A stretch of DNA of 64,000 nt from Dolomedes plantarius (GCA_907164885.2 OU015490.1:96273604-96337603); one strand, 5' to 3'; positions 23,189 through 35,050 are shown, counted from the stretch's first letter. Program-made: numbers and translations. The notes: generated by a model from the letters alone, not told the origin.

Positions 23189-24745
23189 TCATTTACAGAG
23201 TTCATTATCTTTAATCATACTATCACAAAACACTGCATCTCTAAATCTTTTTAGTTCTATCTTTTGTTGTGGCTTCGTAAAAACATCTGATAAGTTTGAT
23301 TTACTTTGTATGTACTTTAATTCAAAAAGTTTTTGGTAAACTAGGTCTGTTACAAAAAATAATTTAATGTCTATGTGCTTTGTTCGATAGTTTTCAAGCG
23401 GGGATTTAACAAAGTTAATAGTAGCTTGATTATCAACAAACAACTTTGGGATGTTTTTATTCTGGGGTATAATTTTAAATTTCTCACACTCCTTGCAAAT
23501 ACGTTCATACCAAGTGAGTTCTTTCGATGCTTCCGTTAAGGAAACAAATTCAGATTCCATGGTACTCAAGCATACCGATTTCTGTTTAAAAGAACGCCAA
23601 ACTACTGGAGCCTGATCAACAAAAATTATATGACCTCCCATCGAAACTCTACTATCACGATTATTTGCAAAATCAGCGTCAGAATAAGCATTAAGATCTA
23701 GGTTACTAATATTAGAAATGTCGAGTTTTAAATTTTTAGTATATTTTATATATCCTAGTAACTTAAGAAGTCCCATCCAATGTACCATTCCTGGATTTTG
23801 TTGAAACTGGGAAAAAATGTTGATTGCGTATGAAATATCTGGTCTCGTTCTGTTAGCTAAGAACGCCAGACAGCCTACAAGACTCCTGTACGGAATTTTA
23901 GACATTTCCTCAATTTCAACTTTATCCTGTGGACACTGTGTTTTAGAGTAAATAACCCCCTTCGCTATAGGTAATGATGATATTGGATAGCAATACCTAT
24001 CATATGTTCTGCAAATTTTATTTATATATTCAAGTTGGTGAATAAAAAGTTTCTTGTCAGTTTCTAAAAATTCAACCCCTAAAAGTTTTTTAGTTTTCCC
24101 CAAAATTGTTAAGTCAAATTTATTTTTCAGCAATTTAATAGCTGTGTCGACATGTTTTTGTTCTCTCCCAAACACGACTATGTCATCCACATATAATAAA
24201 AATATAACATTTGAATCTAAAATATATGCGCAATTACACCATTCAAATTTTCTAAAACCCAACTCTTTTAATACCGCGTGAATTTTAAAAAACCATTCTC
24301 GCCCGCTCTGCTTAAGTCCATATATTGACTTTTTTAAACGACAAACTAAATTGGATTTCTCAAAACCAGGTGGCTGACGCATATAAATTACTTCGCTTAA
24401 TGGGGCATATAGGTATGCGCATTTAATATCACACTGCAAATGTGTCCAGTGGTTCAGGCAAACGAGTACAGCGAAAAAGAACCTTATCAAGCTAAAGTTG
24501 ATAACTGGGGAAAAAACTTCATCAAAACTTTCACCTTTGCGTTGGTGAAAACCCTGGGCAACTAAGCGTGCTTTGAATCTTTTAATCTTACCCGATTCAT
24601 CCTGCTTTGTTGTATAAACCCATCTACAACCCAACACTTTAGCATTTTCAGGTCGATCTACTAACTCCCAAACACCTCTTTCCTTCATAGTGTTTAATTC
24701 ATCCTCCATTGCATTAAACCACTGTTCACTTTGTTTGGAATTCAT
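23189..24745 (-). pseudogene. Copia pol 3' part: reverse transcriptase and RNase H
   Basis: The 518-residue open stretch carries the Copia RT: W-Y/V-x-K start (RWVYTTKQDESGKIKRFKAR), CDIKCAYLYAPL with catalytic D near residue 106, QPPGFE, and the YVDD active site at residues 185-188. RNase H follows, with YSDADFANN and the STMESEFVSLTEASKE motif. Integrated Copia elements make one polyprotein, so the Met at 24745 is not a true start; this is the same phase as 24788-25282 and is cut off by a TGA between them. It ends before the polypurine tract. Confidence 0.9.
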
Positions 24746-24787
24746 AGCCTGTTTAAAACATTTTGGAATGTAAATTTCCTTTTTTAG

Positions 24788-25318
24788 TCATTCTGACATT
24801 AAGCTACTATGACCCGCTTTGGTTCTAGCAATAATCCCTGAATATTTATTTTTGGAAGAAAAATCAAAAATTTCTGGTTGAAATTTAAGATCATTTTTTA
24901 TACAATATTGTTTAACATCTTTCAATAACCTCAACCTACTCGACGAATCATCTTTTCCTTCCTCATAATAATAAATATCAGTTTTTTTACTACTTGTCCT
25001 TGGAACAGCTTTACGCGTCCAGTTTACAATTTTGTTACCGGGTACTTCAGAATCAGTATCAGAATCACATACAGAACTCTCACTATCTGTTTGGGGCTTT
25101 GAAACATTCAACTCTTCTGAATCTTCAAGGGGAAATTTAAAACCCACGAACTCTGGGTCCAGTTCGCGTTCCACAGTCGCCTCACTCAAACCGCCCTTTT
25201 GATTTTCATCAAACGTGACATTTATGGTTTCGATAATCTTATGCTCGTTCGGCATCCAAATTCTGTATCCTTTCGTCTGCAAAGCATACCCTACAAGAAT
25301 TCCTGGTTTAGACCTTAA
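24788..25318 (-). pseudogene. Copia pol linker between integrase and RT
   Basis: This segment carries the usual post-integrase sequence (GILVGYALQTKGYRIW), followed by an acidic, serine-rich linker (residues 50-90, many D, E and S). It is out of phase with the integrase part, apparently from a one-base loss near 25318, and it ends in TGA at 24788-24790. The phase continues unchanged into the RT part. Confidence 0.85.
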
Positions 25319-26769
25319 TCTAGTTTTAATCTTAATTTTTTAGGTATACCGACAAAAGATTTCGTGCCGAACGGCCGTAAGTGTTTAACCGAGGGCTGTC
25401 GTCCGCCATAGAGCTCAAATGGTGTTTTTGTCATTCCAGCATGGCATACACGATTCCATGTGTAAGTGTAATGTAAAAGAGCCTCTGGCCAAAAACATTG
25501 ACTCATGCCGCTATCCCTAAGTAAAACATTTATCCCGTTTACAGCAGTATAATGAAACCTTTCACATACTCCATTCTGCTCTGGGGTGTAAGGGTTAGAT
25601 TTTTCATGTTGGATCCCCAAGTCTTCACAATACTCCCTGAATTGATCATTTATAAATTCTGTACCATTGTCAGTACGAATACATTTAAGTTTCCGATCCA
25701 GGAACCTTTCAGCTCTTGTTTTAAAATTTTTAAAGGTTTGAAATACTTCTGTTTTAGATTTAAGGGGGAAAACCCAAACTTTTCTAGAATAGTCGTCGAC
25801 CACCGATAAAAAGTATAAATGCCCGTGGATCGATGGTCTCGGGAAAGGACCACACAGATCCATATAGATCAAGTCAAGGGGGTTTTGAGATCGTATACTA
25901 TCCAGGGATTTAAAACTAACTCTTTTGGATTTAGCTTCGCGACATGGATCACACGAATCAAGATCCCCCGTTAACTTTGGTAACCCTTTTACACTGTTAT
26001 TTTTAGATGTTAATTTTATATATTCTGCATTTATGTGAGCAAAGCGTTTATGCCATAAATTTAAACTTTCCGAAGCAAAAGCCGTGGAACTTCTATTTTT
26101 AGAACATTTAGAGATGGTGTGTTTTGCCTTTACAATTTTTGAGTGAAATTTCTGAGCATCATGACATTTTTCATATTCTGGGTAAATACAATAAAGTCCA
26201 TTTACTAATTTTGCAGTAAAAAGTAGTTTGTTGCGCGATATCACATCTATTTTTCCATGACCTCCTACGTATTTGACTCCCCATTCGTCAACACGAGGGC
26301 CAGATATGAGGTTTTTCCTCAGTTCTGGTGCATAAAGTACATCAATTAAGGTATATTTTTCACCATTTAGAAAAATAACTACAGATCCCTTACCTGTAAC
26401 AGGGGTAGAGACACCGTTAACTGCTCCTACTAGTGTCTGATCTGTAACTGGTGTAAAATCGGACATTAGGTGTCTGTCCTTGCAAAAATGAGACGAGGAG
26501 GCTGTATCGAACACCCAACAACGCTCCTCAATTCCAGTCACTAACGCTTCCAGCAGGAAACTGTTGTTTGGTCGACTCCGACTGGTATACTGACATCGTT
26601 CACGTTCGGAACTTGAACGTTTAGATTGCTTATAAGTCCTTGATTTTCCGGATACACGACAATCTTTGCGAAGATGACCAGGCTGGTGACACTTGTGACA
26701 TTTTTTTCTCTGTAATGTATGAGAATCTGCCTGCTTAGGATTGTCAATCATCTCTTGTCTCGGGAACAC
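25315..26769 (-). pseudogene. Copia gag-pol middle: zinc knuckle, protease, integrase
   Basis: Order seen: CCHC zinc knuckle CHKCHQPGHLRKDC (residues 24-37); aspartic protease FDTASSSHF (88-90 in place of the usual DTG or DSG); integrase with H240, H245, C273 and C276 zinc site and catalytic D304 (MDLCGPF), D367 (RTDNGTEF) and E403 (EQNGVCERF). It should be one polyprotein with the gag frame upstream but lies one frame over, overlapping gag by 26 bases. The first codon, GTG at 26769, is not a true start. Confidence 0.9.
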
Positions 26770-27418
26770 CTCCTGCCGGTTTCTTGTTAGATAAGAAATA
26801 TTTGCTTGGTCTGCAACTCTGTTTCAACCTTGCTTCTTCGGCAAGTAATTCTTCTCGTACAGAAATAAAAGTAAATTGATCCTTCTCCCACCGATATATC
26901 GTTTGAACAATATTATCGAACTCCTTTGGAAGATATCGCATAAGCTGAAATATTTTATCTATTTCGGATACAGCATGACCAGCCTCACTCAGCTTATCAA
27001 AAATACTGGCTAGTTTACTTGAATACAGCCCTATGTCCTCATTTGGCTCCATACGACAGGAATAGAATTCATTCTTAAGTGACATGACACGAGCACGACT
27101 GTCTGGTTCAAAGTACTTTTTCAGCTTATCCCAGGCATCAGGTCCGTCAATAGCTTTTTCCAGCAGGGCACGATATCGAGGCGATACGCTCATGTAAATC
27201 GTCGAAAGCGCTCTGTTTTTTCGATTTCTAAAGTCCCTTGCTGCAGTCTCGTCCACCGTTTCACCTTCTTGTGCTTCAGGTGCTTTTTCAGTTCGTTGAA
27301 CAATCTCCCAGCACCCCTGTTCCATCAGCAACATCCTCATATCTGTACACCATGTTGAGTAATTACTTTCGCTTAAAAGCGCGATCCTAAAATTTACTTC
27401 ACTGGTACTTGACGCCAT
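26744..27418 (-). CDS. Copia Gag, N-terminal part
   Basis: This 224-residue protein begins MASSTSEVNFRIALLSESNY and has the Copia Gag core: a W near residue 23 (YSTWCTDM), AWDKLKKYFEP, and the LMRYLPKEFDN region near 160. Copia Gag packages element RNA into virus-like particles. The Met at 27418 follows a ~270-base leader containing the primer-binding site. The frame stops at 26744-26746 just before the zinc knuckle, which lies one frame over. Either a one-base mutation or a +1 frameshift would explain this. Ty1 uses +1 shifting, but I see no known slippery site here. Confidence 0.85.
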   Translation of the reverse strand: MASSTSEVNFRIALLSESNYSTWCTDMRMLLMEQGCWEIVQRTEKAPEAQEGETVDETAARDFRNRKNRALSTIYMSVSPRYRALLEKAIDGPDAWDKLKKYFEPDSRARVMSLKNEFYSCRMEPNEDIGLYSSKLASIFDKLSEAGHAVSEIDKIFQLMRYLPKEFDNIVQTIYRWEKDQFTFISVREELLAEEARLKQSCRPSKYFLSNKKPAGGVPETRDD

Positions 27419-27687
27419 TCTTTAAAGCAAAACCACTTCCAGGAAGAATTTAATGAAATTGTATCACACAATGGTTTTAAAATATGAGCACAAGGCGAGC
27501 ACTAGACGAATTAGAGTGAAAACGTAATTTCCGGAGCCAGTTCAGTCCAAAGTCATTTGAAGCAAAAGTTAATTGTGCAATTACACTTGGGGTGTCAAGG
27601 CCCCCCCTCTGAGCATTCTCTATCAGCTTATAAAAATAAACTTCCTCGAGTCATTTTTCCGAAAGCAGATTAGCTATGCTAAGGCGT

Positions 27688-27702
27688 CTGGGCCCATAAC
27701 CA
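27688..27702 (-). promoter_or_regulatory. Copia primer-binding site (internal tRNA-iMet)
   Basis: Directly after the 5' LTR, the element's strand reads TGGTTATGGGCCCAG. This matches the complement of the anticodon-stem region of initiator tRNA-Met, the half-tRNA primer used by Drosophila copia. Confidence 0.85.
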
Positions 27703-28103
27703 TGTTGAATAATCTTTCAAATAAAGCTGCCTCAGTGAAACATAGCAGAGTCTTGATAAGGAAAAAAATACGACTCGAAGAATCAAAAATAAAAGAAGTT
27801 TAATTACATTTTATAGTAACTAACATAGCGTTGGGTAACTTACCCAAACAGCTAAAAAAAGTCAAGGCAATAACAAATACTCCAAGCTCAAAAGCTCCCA
27901 GTTACAAGTATGTACTCCCCTTTTATACCCGAGTACTTACATACAATTTTACATATCGATTGAAGGAGCTAGTATCGATACAAAAAGAAATAAAAACAGA
28001 AAAAACGGAGTTGTGACCTCACTCCTTCAGAGTGGCGTCATACATACAGCATGAAGCAACATTACTGTGAAAATGGGAAGTGCAAAGAACCGGGTTACTA
28101 ACA
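27703..28103 (-). repeat. Copia 5' LTR
   Basis: 401 bp, 399 of 401 identical to the other LTR. It should hold the promoter on the minus strand. TTAAC follows at 28104-28108. Confidence 0.95.
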
Positions 28104-28108
28104 TTAAC
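28104..28108. repeat. Copia target site duplication, right copy (TTAAC)
   Basis: Exact repeat of 22627-22631. Confidence 0.9.
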
Positions 28109-28437
28109 CTTGATTCGTCGCTCTAGAGAATCCGTTTCCACGAATCTACGGTCCACTTTCGACGTCTTTTGCGCCGTATTAACCAAGCAGCGAGGTTGGA
28201 ATTTGTGATAGAAGGCTTGTGGACGGCAGCACAACCATGAAAATTAAACAGATGTTCTTCCTTACTGAGGGTATTCATCGAAACAACACTCCCGGATGCC
28301 TGTTGAAACTCCTGGTGTATGTGGGTTGTGTGCGGTTCTTTCGAAACCCTCTTGACAGCACCCTTCGGTAGCTATCTCCCAGTTTTGTAGGTCTGTCGAC
28401 TTGGGGCACATTCCTACAATCACCGCTGACCTTCCAT

Positions 28438-28442
<5 letters not shown>
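28109..28442 (-). pseudogene. Tc1-like transposase remnant, N-terminal part (split by Copia)
   Basis: This continues the transposase interrupted at 22626. Minus-strand pieces include a degraded N-terminal DNA-binding region and, close to the Copia junction, sequence read as 'DRRFVETDSLERR' around the DESRF position. The 5' TIR is missing; the remnant runs into the large (TA)n tract at 28443. Confidence 0.6.
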
Positions 28443-28516
<74 letters not shown>

Positions 28517-28517
28517 T

Positions 28518-28589
<72 letters not shown>

Positions 28590-28590
28590 C

Positions 28591-28651
<61 letters not shown>

Positions 28652-28656
28652 CATAC

Positions 28657-28741
<85 letters not shown>
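28443..28741. repeat. Long (TA)n / (TATACA)n microsatellite
   Basis: About 300 bases of TA repeats with scattered TACA interruptions. Frames translating to YIYIYI in all phases are artefacts of the repeat. Confidence 0.98.
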
Positions 28742-28744
<3 letters not shown>

Positions 28745-30007
28745 GTGGTTATCAAAATAATGGAAACCCTAAGACACATCATGAAAACCTTTATTAATGT
28801 GGCACAGAATCACCTTTGTCATGTAGTACCACCTGATTCACCTTGGAATTCGATAATGCAGATCATGAATAGTGGTTAAGAATATAATATACCATTCTTC
28901 AGGGAAAAATCATAAACGTTCCTGTAGAGATACTGTGGTGGATATCGATACCTGGCTCTATCCGCTTATAGAGATCACGGTGGATGGATGATATATAGTC
29001 GGGAGGATTGTACAGGGCAATATAAGATATTTGACTTCGTTTTCATGACCTTCAAACAAATACTTGATAGATTTAGCCGTATGTATAGGGGGATTCTCAT
29101 CATGAAGAACGCCATCTCCTGCAAGAAACAATGTATGCACCATAGGATGGACTAGTGAGCTAAAATTTTGACATAGCCCTTCCCATTCAATCTCTTTTTA
29201 GGGTTACAATAGGGCCTGAAGAAAACCATGATATGCCATCCTCGACTCTGATAGATCTACGTCCATGATTGACAGTTGAGATAAGACAGCCGGAATCTTA
29301 CGCTTGTGTAGGCGTTCTCCAGACATAAGCACGTCCTGTTGCGAGGTACAATGTGAAAAATGATTCGTCGGACCAAATGCCGTTTTTCGACATATTTTTC
29401 GACCAGGATTTGCGCTCGTGGCAACATTGTGGACGATATTTTGCATTGGCAACTATTACAATTGACTTGGGAATAGCTACTCTTCCGTAAATGCTTTGTT
29501 TGTGAATTTCCCTTCTACCTCTAATGGTTGATACCGGAACATGCAGATGGAGATTGAGCTCTTCGGTCTATTTTGGTTGCAATTGTTTTCTTTCATAGTG
29601 TCACAATCCACTTAAATACCTCGTTCGCCTCCTTCACTCAGGTCTCCCTTTCGACCACTATTATGTTTGGCAAAGGATGTTTTTCCGTGCACTCTGTATG
29701 CTATCATGACTTTCGATACCATAGCTCGGGAAACACCCATTCGCCTGTGGGTTGCATTAACATATACTCATTTAAACGCTCTCAAACAATTTGCCCTTTT
29801 CGCAAGGTCTTCAGGATTAGACATTTTGCATTGTTCCCCCCAAATGCAAGATTCCCTTAGCTTCATTCCTGCTACCTGATAGTAGAATAATACATACACT
29901 ATATTATAGAAAAAATACCGGTGGTAAGACTCGTTTTTTAAGGAATACGAAGCACATTCATAATCACCACTAATACTGGTATGTGTTTCAATTATTTTGA
30001 TAACCAC

Positions 30008-30010
<3 letters not shown>
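28742..30010 (-). mobile_element. Decayed Tc1/mariner-like transposon (CAGGTGGTTATC ends)
   Basis: The TIRs at 28742-28767 and 29985-30010 match at 25 of 26 positions and begin CAGGTGGTTATCAAAATAAT. TA-rich microsatellite lies outside both ends. The length, about 1.27 kb, and minus-strand remnants of a transposase fit the IS630-Tc1-mariner superfamily. Confidence 0.8.
28815..29824 (-). pseudogene. Tc1/mariner-like transposase, badly decayed
   Basis: The Met at 29824 starts 'MSNPEDLAKRANCLRAFK', then TGA. A helix-turn-helix-like part (THRRMGVSRAMVSKVMIAY) and a basic linker follow. A later piece, 'VLHDENPPIHTAKSIKYLFE', sits at the second-D position. The SPDLNPIE region is no longer readable. 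Many stops and shifts occur. Confidence 0.65.

Positions 30011-30078
<68 letters not shown>
30011..30078. repeat. (TA)n-(TG)n microsatellite
   Basis: About 14 TA units then about 16 TG units with single interruptions. Confidence 0.95.
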
Positions 30079-30080
<2 letters not shown>

Positions 30081-30555
30081 TGTAAGTAGGAATTTTCTAA
30101 ATCCTAATATCACATAACAGAAGATATTTGTTAGGGTTCCGAAAAAAATTCGCAAATGATTCAAAAACTTTAATTCACTAACGTCAGAAGTGTGCGTTAT
30201 TATTTTTAGTGGCGGGTGTAAAAAAAAATTTTATTACTTTAATAAGACCATATTAATTTTTTTAAAAGAAATAATTCTGCATTAACCATGTAATTTTAAA
30301 CTAAATGAATAATAATTACTTAGTATTGAAAAAAATTTCTTATTATGAAACAGTTAAAAAGGATATATGTTTGTGTTACAGTTAAAAGTAAAAAGCAAAC
30401 CTCTAAACCCCTATCTTTAATAAAACAACGAAATTTTGTTTTATGATTCAAATTAATGATACTTTACATTATATTTCAAAACTAAGTAAAAATTTTCGCA
30501 AAAATATCCCTTTTCTTCTGATATGTCCTCAATTTTTTTTGTAATATCCAAGCAA
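30079..30555. other. AT-rich DNA, no gene seen
   Basis: No motifs or terminal repeats are recognised before the direct repeat that begins at about 30556. Confidence 0.5.
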
Positions 30556-31018
<463 letters not shown>

Positions 31019-31113
31019 ATCTATCGCAATAGTCGTTTATAATCTATATATATGAAAGGCGTAGGTATGCGGTGCGAGAATCGACGATATTTCTACACTC
31101 CAAATGGCAACGG

Positions 31114-31122
31114 CTGCAACTT
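31114..31122. repeat. 9-bp target site duplication, left (CTGCAACTT)
   Basis: CTGCAACTT directly precedes the left end of the foldback element and recurs exactly at 41715-41723 after its right end. Nine bases is the length made by foldback and many MULE elements. Confidence 0.9.
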
Positions 31123-32690
31123 ACGTCCATTTCACCAGCCCCCCCACCAAACACTTTTTAAAATCGAGTTGTACCAATCGTTTATACCTCGTTTGTACCC
31201 GTTTGTACCAACAAAATTTTCGTTTGTACCTCATTATATAAAAAGTTATAATAAAATCAAAGTGGGGGGGGCTGGTGAAACGATAGCCCCCCCACCATCG
31301 AATTTTGAAACGAAACTGATGTCAATCGTTTATACCTCGTTTGTACCCGTTTGTACCAACAAAATTTTCGTTTGTACCTCACTATATAAAAAGTTATAAT
31401 AAAATCAAAGTGGGGGGGCTGGTGAAACGATAGCCCCCCCAACATCGAATTTTGAAACGAAACTGATGCCAATCGTTTATACCTCGTTTGTACCCGTTTG
31501 TACCAACAAAATTTTCGTTTGTACCTCACTATATAAAAAGTTATAATAAAATCAAAGTGGGGGGGGGGCTGGTGAAACGATAGCCCCCCCAACATCGAAT
31601 TTTGAAACGAAACTGATGCCAATCGTTTATACCTCGTTTGTACCCGTTTGTACCAAAAAAATTTTCGTTTGTACCTCATTATATAAAAAGTTATAATAAA
31701 ATCAAAGTGGGGGGGGGGCTGGTGAAACGATAGCCCCCCCCCCCCACCATCGAATTTTGAAACGAAACTGATGCCAATCGTTTATACCTCGTTTGTACCC
31801 GTTTGTACCAACAAAATTTTCGTTTGTACCTCATTAATTAAAAAGTTATAAGGAAATCAATGTGGGGGGGCTGGTGACACGATAGCCCTCCACCATCGAA
31901 TTTTAAAACGAAATTGGTGGCAATCGTTTATACCTCGTTTGTACCCGTTTGTACCAACAAAATTTTCGTTTGTATCTCATTATTTAAAAAGTTATAAGAA
32001 AATCGTATTTGGTGACTGGAGAAACGATAGCCCCCCACCCCCCACCATCGAATTTTGAAACGAAACTGATGCCACTCGTTTATACCTCGTTTGTACCAAC
32101 AAAATTTTCGTTTGTACCTCATTATTTAAAAAGTTATCAGCAAATCGTATTTGGGGGCTGGAGAAACGATAGCCCCCCCCCCAACCATCAAATTTTGAAA
32201 CGAAACTGATGCCACTCGTTTATACCTCGTTTGTACCCGTTTGTACCAGCAATTCTTTTTCGTTTGTACCTCATTATTTAAAAAGGTGAAAGAAAATGAA
32301 ATGGGGGGGGGGGGGGGCTGGTGGAACAATAGCCTCCACCATCGAATTTTCAAACGAATCTGATGCCAATCGTTTATCCTCGTTTGTACATCATTATTTT
32401 AAAAGTCATATGCAATTGAAATTATGGAGGCTGGTGTAACGATAGGCCCCCCCCCAACCATCGAATTTTCAAGTGGAACTGGTGCCAATCGTTTATAACT
32501 CGTTTGTAAGGAGGGATGGGTTGCAAAAACAATAGCCTTCAAATAAAGATTTTTTAAATGAAAGTGGTGCCTGTCGTTTGTACTTAGTTTGTACCAACTA
32601 TATTTCGTTTTTACTTCACTATTATAAAAGATGTAAGTAGGTCAAAGTGGAAGGGGGAGGCTGGAGTCGCGATCGCAACCTCTACCCCCT
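31123..32690 (+). repeat. Left satellite arm, ~147-bp tandem units
   Basis: About ten to eleven tandem units. Each contains a poly-G/C block (GGGGGGGCTGGTGAAACGAT), CGAATTTTGAAACGAAACTG, and several copies of a 10-base motif CGTTTRTACC. The outer units (31265-31860) are close to identical apart from G/C-run length. Inner units (32300-32690) are progressively shorter and more diverged. The outermost ~70 bases are a different, capped half unit that also ends the right arm. Confidence 0.95.
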
Positions 32691-33143
32691 ATGCCGGCCC
32701 CGACTAACTCGCTTCACTACCGAGGACACACAATAGCGGAACCGAATTTGTGTATTTCTTTCCGTTTCAGATGAGCAGGGCAGAGACGGGATTAAAGCAT
32801 TAACAAGCTTTATTAACATTAAAACTAAAGACATTTAACACAGAACTACACATCATAATAAACGAAAATATACATAGAGCACTTCCCGTGCGTCGAAGGC
32901 ATTACAGCCAACGTAACTTTCCGCTAAAACGCGGGCACCCTTGAAAACTCCGTCTGGAGTATGTATCAAAATCTCTCTCCGAGAGCGATGACATCTAGGG
33001 CCCCAATTCTATGTGCTCTCCTCTCAGTTCGGCCGGCGCACCCACGACCTGTCGGTCTTATCTGTCCATGACGTCATCACAGCTCACCGCTGAATATTCA
33101 GTCTCCCCATATCATAAACAAGACGGGGGTCGCCGACGTCACA
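32690..33143 (-). mobile_element. Probable solo LTR nested in the left arm
   Basis: This GC-richer ~450-bp block, read on the minus strand, starts TGTGACGTCGGCGACC. It contains a TATA-like run (CTATGTATATTTTC), then AATAAAG as a likely poly-A signal, and ends near CGGGGCCGGCA. C-rich satellite sequence borders both sides (CCCC), which would fit a short target duplication but is ambiguous because the satellite itself is poly-C. No internal retroelement genes are present. Confidence 0.5.
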
Positions 33144-33172
33144 CCCCAAATGAACAAATTTTTAATCGTTTA

Positions 33173-35050
33173 GGGTAGGTGGGGGCAAAGGTTTGCAGTT
33201 TTAAGCTTTGGGTTTCTTATGGGCCTCCGTTAGATCCTATCGCCCCAAAAAGTCACTTGTATTGTAGTTGGGTATCCCCTCTACCTTCTATAAAATAATG
33301 AATTTTTTCCCGAAATATTTAGTCACCGAATTTTTTATTTTACCAAAAGACCTGTTTGCGAACCTTTGCCCCAATCGGTGGGGCAAAGGTTCGCACTGCA
33401 AACCTTTACCCCACTCGTTGGTTTCTTACTGGATATGCATCGAAAATCACAAAAAGAGTTGTCTAAATAATTTTATTTCACATTTTGTAATCTTTTTAAA
33501 GGTGTTACATATATAGAAAATCACAAATTGAACAGGTTAATCTCAAAATTTTTTCTTAAACTTAACGTAAATTTTTTCTTAAACTAAATAACTTCAAAAT
33601 GAAATATCAACTATTAACACAGAAAGTTGAATCTAACAAAGAAATTCACAAAATGAAAAGGGGTTAATCTCAATAATTTTTTTCTTAAACTAAAGAACTT
33701 CCAATTTAAATATCAACTATTAACACTATCGTTATATTATATCTTAGGCTTTACTCATTCCTTTAAAACCCGTAAAAATTAAGCAAATTAAGGGGATGGG
33801 GGAAATTACAAAGCAATTTTTGAAATTTTTACCTCAGAGATATGAAATTGGGCATAAATATTCATTAAAGTAAAACTATTTCAAACACCGTATAAAATTT
33901 TATAAATATTTAAAATTTTATTTTTTATATTTAAAAAATTGAAATTTTTATTATGTTTTTTTAAAATGCTCCTTGCGATCCAATTTTTAACCTTATCCTT
34001 AATTTTGCATTTAGATTGCTTATACATTTTGATCAGGGTTATGTTTTGATTTGTGCTTTCGTTGAATAATTAATTTTTAGGAAATATTTTTATGCTTGTA
34101 CTCTGAATTCTCGTGAAATTTTTGTACTTTTCCACGCTTAAGTTAAACTTTGATAATCTGAATGATGTCGAAACCTGAAATGGATACATAACCTTATTTA
34201 ATGTATAAGAGGAGTCTTTGTAATAAATTTTATAAAATTTCGTCAAAAATTGTGACGCAAGGAGCATTTCAAAGACTTGCAAATCTGGAAATTACTCATT
34301 TAGAGCTTTTTTCCCTAACCAGACCTTCGAAGCTTATAATGTCTTGTAACATTTAATTCTTTTATCTTGTAAAATAGGTCTTTGTTCAGAGCTATTTTAT
34401 TTTTGTGTTGTACTAATTTATTTTATTTTTAATTTATGGATTTTCAAGCATTTTACAAAAAATTTTCTGATTAAAAACAGGCAGTTTTTATCAAAAACTA
34501 TAATTTTTTTTTCAAATTACAAAAATGTGAATTCCCATTAATAATAAAAGACGTTGTTAATAAAGATTCCTAATGAAAAGAGGACATGAAACAAATGTTA
34601 ATATTTAGAGGGGCAAAGGTTTGCAGATGGAGCAAAGGTTTGCACTGCGAACCTTTACCCCATGACTCCCGCAAACCTTTACCCCATTTCGTGCTGGTTC
34701 TGTTTCTGCAGAATGGACGCCACTGTATTTGAGTTAACCCAAAACTTAAGGTAGGATTTGAAAGGTTATTTACCACCCTAACATGAGTAAATAAGCCCAA
34801 AACAGTTCGTGAGTTTGAGTGATGCTCAAAATTACTCAAAAGTTGCAAAAATTTATATTAAAAGAGACGAAAATGAACTTACCTCATTTTCTCTGCAAGA
34901 GGGGGTCTTAACTCCAACATTTTTTACGAGGCAACTGACTGGAAGTAGAGGAATGCACTGCCTACCCTATTCTTACTAAAACTCTTCCCGGTCATTTTAA
35001 AATGTATGTGCGAACCTTTGCCCCATGCGAACCTTTGCCCCCATCTACCC
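33173..35050. mobile_element. TA-flanked non-autonomous DNA element with repeated subterminal motif
   Basis: The inverted ends are GGGTAGGTGGGGGCAAAGG (33173) and, inverted, GGGTAGATGGGGGCAAAGG (to 35050), each preceded by TA. The motif GGGGCAAAGGTTYGCA, in either orientation, recurs about eight times near both ends. At 33357-33395 two copies form a perfect 16-bp palindrome. The flanks (AATCGTTTA and TATATCCCTTTTGTACCC) together look like one diverged satellite unit, showing the element inserted into the foldback arm. No coding domain is seen inside. Confidence 0.75.

Larger units (their letters stand above)
22632..28103 (-). mobile_element. Copia-type LTR retrotransposon, nearly full length
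   Basis: Two 401-bp direct LTRs (22632-23032 and 27703-28103) differ at two positions and begin TG and end CA. A 5-bp TTAAC duplication flanks them. Inside, on the minus strand in order: leader with primer-binding site, gag, protease, integrase, reverse transcriptase and RNase H, the Copia order with integrase before RT. The coding region is broken by at least one frameshift (about 25318) and one stop (24788-24790), and gag and pol are in different phases at 26744-26769. The insertion lies inside a Tc1 remnant. Confidence 0.95.

Noticed and set aside
28275..28782. Frames translating to YIYIYI in both strands (also at 9476-9755, 11152-11378, 12168-12469, 30845-31042, 43518-43760)
   Set aside because: Pure products of (TA)n microsatellites, open in every phase.
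31123..32690. Regular repeats that could suggest a CRISPR array
   Set aside because: Units are contiguous, about 147 bp without unique spacers, and the sequence is eukaryotic and part of an inverted arm.
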